This document shows, piece by piece, positions 58,401-64,000 of a stretch of 64,000 nt of DNA. The notes below the pieces were generated by a model that was given only the letters and a program-made list of their open reading frames with translations, did not search any database and was not told the DNA's origin. The DNA lies in the NCBI RefSeq assembly GCF_020080835.1, contig NC_058166.1, positions 8,184,469-8,248,468 on the forward strand, read 5' to 3'. Source of the DNA: Cotesia glomerata. Taxonomy: Eukaryota; Arthropoda; Insecta; Hymenoptera; Braconidae. The position numbers were made by a program, and so were the translations under genes. Positions within the stretch are counted from its first letter, which is position 1; each line of letters opens with the position of its first letter.

Positions 58401-58462
58401 CAGCCACGGTATCCAAACACTTTTGAATTTTCAAATTTGCCTTCAAATTCAATTATTTCCAT
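55408..58462 (-). pseudogene. Decayed FLYWCH + MULE-like transposase gene with RING-like end
   Basis: On the minus strand 58462-58130 encodes a FLYWCH-type zinc finger (GYRGWNYYAF... YYCAKKFTKIKCPV... ENHNHPKP). A possible exon at 57667-57340 reads YKYSPITLDAARKIM, then after a one-base shift KEMLE...FFGSQTMVNIFQEATEI, as in MULE transposases. 57156-56944 (LFVIIKGRNDKVYESIFQF... TCHFNSMLINSLRKILP) matches the next MULE block, but the expected Asp/Glu and Cys/His residues are replaced. 56634-56266 adds a charged segment. A RING-like end (VIGCDHLIGCYTCW... CPRC) stops near 55408, with a frame change just before it. Introns, shifts and lost catalytic residues suggest a dead transposase; a domesticated gene is less likely. 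The FLYWCH/MULE/RING combination recalls Phantom-like elements. Confidence 0.65.
56761..56926. mobile_element. 166-bp MITE with CTCTCTGTATTTGAC repeats
   Basis: The inverted ends are CAGTCAACGCTCTCTGTATT at the left and the complement of GAGTCGACGCTCTCTGTATT at the right, with TA on both flanks. The TCTCTGTATTTGAC word recurs five to six times in both orientations. It is inserted in a non-coding gap of the decayed transposase. Confidence 0.85.
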
Positions 58463-59095
58463 TTTGATGAATAATAAAAAAAACTATACATTTGAAAGGT
58501 TAATCATAAAAAAATTGAAAGAACTTTATAATTCAACAGGAAAAATTAATTGTGATTTTTCAAAATAATTATAAATTACAATTAATGCGAGAGGTCTGAC
58601 TAATTATCTTAATATTATTTATTTTTCCTTGCAAATACTTTTATCTCAATTGACAGCAATCATAAACTAATTAATTTATTATTCATGTTGTCATAGTAAT
58701 AGCAAATATGTTATATACTTTTTAAAATTGAAAAAATCACGCTGAAAACTTCACTCAATAATTTTCTTCTTTTTACTCTTCAGCGGTAGGATTTTTTTTT
58801 ATTTTATCAATTGCACTGTGAGCGGTATTCTTTACATTGAATCCTAAATAAAACTATCTTGTCAATTTTTTGCTTTAATGTCAAGAAGACATCGTTTTTC
58901 TTGGATAATAATTAATTATTAACCTAAATTAATAGAAAAATACTTGCTTAGAATTTTAAGAACACAACTTCACAAATTTAATTAGAAAATTTGATAATTC
59001 AGTTTATTTGACGTCTTAAAGGTAATCATTTTCTACATTTTTTTATTTTAAAATTAACCATAATAATTCCAAATACAATAAATAATGCTTAATAT
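58463..59095. other. AT-rich stretch, no supported gene
   Basis: No genes, RNAs or clear repeats are recognised. Confidence 0.5.
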
Positions 59096-59759
59096 TTAGT
59101 CTAGTATCCTTGATTTTGCAATAACTGCTTTCAACCTTCCATGATATGATTTTAATAAATTTAAACAATAATCAGGCCTAGTATTTAATTCATTCCAGAC
59201 GACATGCACATAATTATCTAATTCGTTTTAGTTCTAATTCTGTTCTCTGGGCTCCATTTTTACTTGTTAAACCTATAAATAATTGTATTATTATTTTTTC
59301 TGAAATTAATAATTCTTTTCAATTTTATAGAAAATTATTAATAAATTCAGTGAATTACTGCAAATGTTTTCAATCGGATTAAGATCGGGCGAATATGGAG
59401 GATGAGGTAATAGATGTACATCAGGATGTTGATTAAACCATTCTTTAACTATTGCAGCCGTATGCACAGGACTGTTGTCGTGCATAAATGTTATTGTCGG
59501 GTATTCTTCTAAAGGGAAACGTGCTCTTGCTGCTTGATACATTACGTCGTTAAGTAAAGCCCTATACTTTTAGAGTTGAAGGGCAAGTCCAGCTTTGTAA
59601 CGCCATCAAACCTTGAGACGTCATACATCCCCAGTACATGGCTGTAATTCTATGTGATTTATCAATCGGAGCGACATTAACTGGATCAAAACGACTATTT
59701 TTCACGCCAAACTCTGGTTTTGTTTGTCGTAGTACTTTTAAAAGACTATATTCAAACAA
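59096..59759 (-). pseudogene. Tc1-like transposase, 5'-truncated and frameshifted
   Basis: On the minus strand 59759-59562 reads NSRFDPVNVAPIDKSHRITAMYWG. A shift follows, and 59542-59366 reads FMHDNSPVHTAAIVKEWF... LLPHPPYSPDLNPIEN, which holds the second catalytic Asp (HDN) and the Asp/Glu region (SPDLNPIE) of the Tc1/mariner DD(E/D) family. After about 100 disrupted bases the C-terminus is readable (VVWNELNTRPDY... RLKAVIAKS) to a stop at 59096. The N-terminal DNA-binding half is missing. It cannot be active. Confidence 0.88.
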
Positions 59760-59784
59760 TTATCATTACTAAAATACGTATAGG

Positions 59785-60020
59785 GTTAAAGACCCCATTA
59801 GTGGTGGGCGCCCTATTACTGACACTTTCTTAGATTTTTGGTACTTATTTAATTAGTAAAATTATTAATTTCAATAAAAGAATCTATTATTTATAATCTT
59901 TGGAGACCTTTAGATCAAAAAATTTTTAATTTTATTTTAAGTAGAAAATTTTTCATTAAAAGAAAAAGTGCCACTAATAGGGGTTAAAGGTGCCATTAAG
60001 GGGAACACCACTGTGAAGAT
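59785..60020. repeat. Short repeat with ACCCCATTAGTGG ends
   Basis: AAAGACCCCATTAGTGGTGG at the left and GTGCCACTAATAGGGGTTAA at the right are loosely inverted. This may be a decayed MITE that truncated the Tc1 gene. Confidence 0.4.
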
Positions 60021-60249
60021 CGAAAAAAGAGGTAATTTTCGAGAATTTTTTGACATGAAAAATAAAGGAATTTGGGCATCGGATTTTTTATTTTATTAAG
60101 GGTACATTAAAGATTATCACCCTAAATTTTTATTAAAAATATTTAATTATTACAGTTATTAACAATCTCGTGGAGCACTTGAAAAATTTTCCGGAATTTT
60201 ACGGAATTAAAATTTTTATTTTAAAGATTTTTAGCCGAAAAACAAAATA

Positions 60250-60405
60250 GTCAGCCGACGCACGACTGAGTTTACTTACGAACGATTGTATCATGTATGT
60301 TTTCGAGTAATATAATGGTTAATTTCATTTAACATTATTTACTAATCTATATACATGATACAATCGTTCGTAAGGAGTAAACTCCAGTCGTGCGTCGGAG
60401 CTGAC
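60250..60405. mobile_element. 156-bp MITE with roughly 50-bp inverted ends
   Basis: GTCAGCCGACGCACGACTG at the left pairs with the right end GTCGTGCGTCGGAGCTGAC, and the arms continue through TTACGAACGATTGTATCATG. The family is unknown. Confidence 0.85.
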
Positions 60406-60597
60406 ACACACAATTTTTTATTTTTTTTCAACTTTAATCACTTGATGATTTGTTTAATAGTACATAAAAATACACGTATCAATGCATAGAAGTACAAGAA
60501 AACTTTTAAAATCAAAACATTAAAACTTGATGGTTAGGTTGCTGTTTATGTACGTTGTATATAGATGTATACAATAAATGCTACTATTCGCCCGAGG

Positions 60598-60697
60598 NNN
60601 NNNNNNNNNNNNNNNNNNNNNNNNNNNNNNNNNNNNNNNNNNNNNNNNNNNNNNNNNNNNNNNNNNNNNNNNNNNNNNNNNNNNNNNNNNNNNNNNN
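60598..60697. other. Assembly gap (100 N)
   Basis: Exactly 100 N, a conventional filler for a gap of unknown length. The sequence on the two sides need not be adjacent in the genome. Confidence 1.
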
Positions 60698-63055
60698 CGC
60701 TTGTATGATACAAAATATAGTTTAAAATATCATTATAATTACTCCCATGATAGTATTTTATCAGTAAGTCGTAGTACATTACCATCGTCAAATCAAAGTC
60801 TCTTTGTACAAAATTCTGATTTATCTCACGAAAATTTTAACGGTAGTACTACTGAGAATTATGCAACTTCTTTTAAAAGAGCTTCCTCGGATGCTGATAA
60901 TCTAAATACTGATTTTACTTATTCTAAGGTTCATGAAAGTTTAAATGGCTCTAGCAATGACTTTAACGAATACTTCTCCGAAATCAATGAATTATTATCC
61001 CATATGTACAATTTTCTAAACATGCCGAGATCATTAATTCAAAGTTTGTTTAAAATAATCGAGTCATTCATTTTAAATTTATTAAAAAAAATATTGAATA
61101 TGTTAAATAATTCTAAAATTGTGTTTGATAAAAAAGTAAATGATATATTTTTAATATACTCTCAAATACAAGCTGCTTTCATGCAGTTGGGAACAGAACA
61201 CAAACGTATTCAGTATTATTTAAATTCCGAGTGTTACGTTGAGCCTATAAGTGAAGTTGTTGGTACGTATAAAACAGAGAAAATAGTTAACAATAAAAAA
61301 ATTATGAGCTTAACTGAAGCAAAAACTTATATTGTCCCACTTAAACATTCGTTAAAGTTATTCTTGGAGCTTCCTGGAGTATTTACAACTATTTATAATT
61401 ACCAAAAGTTATTGATAGATGAAAACAAAAATGATACCCTTAAAATTATTCGAAATATTGTGCAAGGTTCTTTGTGGGACGATATAATGAAACGGAAAGG
61501 TAATAAGGATATTGTACTTCCGTTAATAGCATTTTATGACGATCTAGAAACGGGTAATCCTCTCGGAAGTCATTCTGGAATAAATAAATTAGGTGCTGTA
61601 TACTCATCAATTGCTACTGTGCCACCAAATATGTCTAGTAGGTTAGAAAATATTTTTTTAACTGAACTTTTTTATTCTAACGATAGAGTAACTTTTGGCA
61701 ATGCATTGATTTTTAAAAAATTGATATTAGACTTAAAAGAACTAGAAGAAATTGGCATTGAGATTTGTGTAAATAATGAAATACTCAAAGTAAAATTTGT
61801 TTTAGTAACTTTGGCTGGAGATAATTTAGGTCTTAATAGTATTTTAGGTTTTCCGGAAAGCTTCAATGCCACTTACTTTTGCCGAACTTGTTTAATAACG
61901 AAAGCTAATTCAGAAAAAGATACTTGTGAACATGAAAATTTAATAAGAAAAGTAGAATATTATGATAAGCATATTAAAGATAAAAATATAGAAAATAAAG
62001 TTAACTTAAAAGAACCATGTGTATGGAACGATCTACCAAGCTTTCATGTATATGAGAATTTGACGTTTGATGTAATGCATGACTTAATGGAAGGAATTCA
62101 TAGATATTCAATGGCATTAATAATTAGTAATCTAATTAAAGAAAAAAGATTTACCTTAGATCAGCTAAATTCGAGACTAAAATATTTTTTATATAATGAC
62201 TTAGAAATAGTTCCACCTGCTATTAGCGCTAATCATTTAAAAAATAAGTACATTATAATATCTGCTTCTGAAATGTTAAGTCTCGTAAGAAATTTTGCTT
62301 ATGTAGTCGGAGATCTTGTTGATGAACAAAATGATACTTGGATGTACTATAATTTATTGTTAGAAGTCACAGAAATACTTACCTCGCAAATTTTTTCATC
62401 TGAACTATTAGAATACTTGGGACATTTGATTCAACGGCACAATGAAACGTTTATCACGTTATTTAACGAAACTCTAAAGCCAAAGTTTCATTTATTATTG
62501 CATTATCCAAGAATAATTGAAAAAATTGGACCACCTATTTTAGTGAGCTCATTTAAATATGAAGCAAAACATCGGGACGCTAAAATCATATCTGACACGA
62601 TAACTTGCCAAATCCAATTGCCCTTGTCAATAGCTACCAGGTGTCAATTGAAGTCTTGTTTTAGGTATTCTAGTAAAATTGGGCTCAATGACATCATAAG
62701 TTATAGTAAATATACACGAAATAAAAATGAAGATTCAAATCATTTTTTTATTGATTGGTATCAGATCAATGGCATAAAATATAAAATAGGAATGGCAATA
62801 ATTCATGAATTTGATAAAGGTCATGAGCCTGTTTTTTTTGAAATTATAGATATATCTATTAATATAGAAAATGAGACAATTGTTACGTTTGATTGTTTAC
62901 AGTTAAAGGTAGTTGGATATAGCTCACATTTGAGGGCTTACAATGTAGTTAGAAGTGTAGATAAAAAAAAAATTTTATTAGAAAATTGTTCTTCGCAATC
63001 ATTAATGATAAGAAATGTTAAAAGTAGTTTATTCATAAGCATTAGTAAGATATAA
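60698..63055 (+). CDS. Large uninterrupted frame, KDZ/Plavaka-like transposase (5' end in gap)
   Basis: 785 residues are open after the gap without a frameshift. Segments in order: AFYDDLETGNPLGSHSG, with a DD that may be catalytic (about residues 278-294); a hydrophobic block GDNLGLNSILGF followed by a CxxC-type pair (FCRTC); FDVMHDLMEGI, a D/H motif; and near the end FHLLLHYPRI and FKYEAKHRD. This order (acidic motif, Cys pair, MHDL-EG, KHH-like C-terminus) matches uncharacterised animal proteins that I believe belong to the KDZ/Plavaka DDE transposases. That assignment is from memory of the family and is not certain. Codon use is very AT-rich like the surroundings. A Met near the true start is lost in the gap. 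AATAAA lies about 85 bases downstream. Confidence 0.6.
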   Translation, partial: RLYDTKYSLKYHYNYSHDSILSVSRSTLPSSNQSLFVQNSDLSHENFNGSTTENYATSFKRASSDADNLNTDFTYSKVHESLNGSSNDFNEYFSEINELLSHMYNFLNMPRSLIQSLFKIIESFILNLLKKILNMLNNSKIVFDKKVNDIFLIYSQIQAAFMQLGTEHKRIQYYLNSECYVEPISEVVGTYKTEKIVNNKKIMSLTEAKTYIVPLKHSLKLFLELPGVFTTIYNYQKLLIDENKNDTLKIIRNIVQGSLWDDIMKRKGNKDIVLPLIAFYDDLETGNPLGSHSGINKLGAVYSSIATVPPNMSSRLENIFLTELFYSNDRVTFGNALIFKKLILDLKELEEIGIEICVNNEILKVKFVLVTLAGDNLGLNSILGFPESFNATYFCRTCLITKANSEKDTCEHENLIRKVEYYDKHIKDKNIENKVNLKEPCVWNDLPSFHVYENLTFDVMHDLMEGIHRYSMALIISNLIKEKRFTLDQLNSRLKYFLYNDLEIVPPAISANHLKNKYIIISASEMLSLVRNFAYVVGDLVDEQNDTWMYYNLLLEVTEILTSQIFSSELLEYLGHLIQRHNETFITLFNETLKPKFHLLLHYPRIIEKIGPPILVSSFKYEAKHRDAKIISDTITCQIQLPLSIATRCQLKSCFRYSSKIGLNDIISYSKYTRNKNEDSNHFFIDWYQINGIKYKIGMAIIHEFDKGHEPVFFEIIDISINIENETIVTFDCLQLKVVGYSSHLRAYNVVRSVDKKKILLENCSSQSLMIRNVKSSLFISISKI

Positions 63056-63234
63056 CTATTTATAAAAAAAAAATTGTATGTCTAATTATTTTAATGAATT
63101 AATTATAATGTTTGTAAGCAAAAATATTTTATTGTTTTTCAATAAAAAATGATGTTTCAGTTTAAATTATGATTTCATATTTGTGATTATATAAATCTTT
63201 CTTTACATAATTTAAGACTTTTTGTTAAAAATTT

Positions 63235-63500
63235 GCTTTAACCAAGTAAAAAAAATCTTCATTCAAGAGTCGCGCCATACTTGGAACAAGTCGGTAACAT
63301 CTTGAACCAATGTTACCGTCTGTCTCAATCCAAGAGAAAGAAATTCTTAGGCGAAGTTATATATATATCTTGTTTGAAAACAACCAAGTTTCTTGATTCA
63401 AGAATCAATTTCTTAAGTCAAGAGAATTGAAGTACTTAAAACAAGAATGACATTTTGAAGAAAAAATTTTTCTTGAATCAAGTCATTTTTTCTATCAGTG
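63235..63500. mobile_element. Small non-coding element, CTTGATTCAAG-word family
   Basis: Words such as CTTGATTCAAGAAT, TTCTTGAATCAAG and ACTTGGAACAAG repeat in both orientations, and the right end reads TTTTTCTATCAGTG. It abuts the gene fragment that follows and supplies its apparent ATG at 63455. Confidence 0.65.
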
Positions 63501-64000
63501 TGGGAATAGCTCATATGATCAAAGAGTTTCGACTGTTGATAAATGGAGTCGAAGTGCATCGGAATAACAATGTTGGTATAACTAGTTTAATGAAAGGATA
63601 TTCATCATTTAGCCCAAATCAATTGACTACATTGGAAAATGCCGGCTGGTTGATGGATAATGAGGTTAAGTTTACCGATGATGCAGGAACTTTGACTTTA
63701 TCATTCCACTTAATATTTTAAGTGTTTTTGCTGAAGATTATCTTAAAATTTTGATGAATTTTCAACTTGAGATAATTCTAACGATATCAAACAGTGATAT
63801 AAATTCTTACATACAAACAAATGCTGCTGCTGCTGCTGAAGAAGTAAAAATCACACTCCAAAAAATTGAATGGATTGTACCATACATAACTCCAGCAGAT
63901 AAGGAAAAAATTCAAACTCTCAATTACATCGCCAGTGATCCCGCTATACCAATAAGTTTTCGGACTTGGGAATTATATGAGTATCCTCTGTTACCTACAA
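63501..64000 (+). pseudogene. Fragment of an uncharacterised, possibly capsid-like insect protein, frameshifted
   Basis: Coding resemblance starts right after the preceding small element (GIAHMIKEFRLLINGVEV) and reaches a stop at 63721. A second frame, open from about 63724 to the window end, continues the same protein (AEDYLKIL... FRTWELYEYPLLPT), so there is a one-base shift near 63715. A run of five Ala codons (GCT) lies at about 63828. I associate this family with proteins widespread in arthropod genomes and suspect a double-jelly-roll capsid-like protein of a Polinton- or DNA-virus-like element, but I cannot confirm that. It is truncated at the 5' side, broken, and continues beyond the window. 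Confidence 0.45.

Noticed and set aside
1..64000. Integrated bracovirus or other polydnavirus segment
   Set aside because: Helitrons and Phantom-like elements occur near such loci in wasps, but I see no virulence genes or segment boundary motifs here.

Overview
The window looks like repeat-dominated, AT-rich heterochromatin-like DNA of an arthropod, most likely an insect. A parasitoid wasp is my guess, but nothing here proves it. I see no convincing ordinary host gene. Almost everything recognisable is a mobile element, many nested inside one another. There is one 100-base assembly gap (60598-60697).

Region by region. 1-11.8 kb: three head-to-tail copies of an R1-clade non-LTR retrotransposon of the Mino/Waldo type. 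Each copy ends in an (AC)n tract and the next begins inside that tract; all three ORF2s are frameshifted, and the third copy keeps an open ORF1. 11.8-12.0, 19.4-20.2 and 21.5-27.9 kb: three copies of a dispersed repeat whose internal (GT/AC)n microsatellite is the landing site for these retrotransposons; the 19.4 kb copy is uninvaded. 12.3-15.9 kb: two inverted copies of an element with CCCGGG ends and TGATCA-type repeats. 21.6-27.2 kb: on the minus strand, a second R1-clade family sits directly behind a 5'-truncated copy of the first, both in one microsatellite. 29.5-32.8 kb: two tandem elements rich in TGGCCCA words. 34.2-40.0 kb: a shrunken Helitron on the minus strand, invaded by a young LTR retrotransposon that encodes no recognisable proteins, whose 3' LTR carries a further 220-bp hairpin insert. 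40.8-49.2 kb: a decayed CR1/Jockey-like retrotransposon on the minus strand, interrupted by a TTAA-flanked 740-bp element and by a 3.1-kb terminal-inverted-repeat element with two more elements inside it. 50.7-55.3 kb: a probable solo LTR split by a 2.7-kb TGACGTCA-rich element. 55.4-58.5 kb: a decayed FLYWCH/MULE-like transposase with a RING-like end. 59.1-59.8 kb: a broken Tc1-like transposase. 60.7-63.1 kb: a long intact open frame resembling a KDZ/Plavaka-like transposase. 63.5-64.0 kb: a frameshifted fragment of an uncharacterised, possibly virus-like, insect protein family.

The observation I rate highest: seven non-coding terminal-inverted-repeat elements of five unrelated families share one architecture. 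Each has its own short palindromic word repeated near its ends, and each has a tRNA-like Pol III unit about 150-430 bp inside one end, always oriented outward toward that end and followed by a T-run. I do not know a described element class with this combined design.

The second is that the tandem Mino-like copies have nearly identical UTRs (about 95% or more by eye) around ORFs that are only about 80-85% alike. The third is the repeat-borne microsatellite acting as a landing pad that traps several retrotransposons in one orientation.
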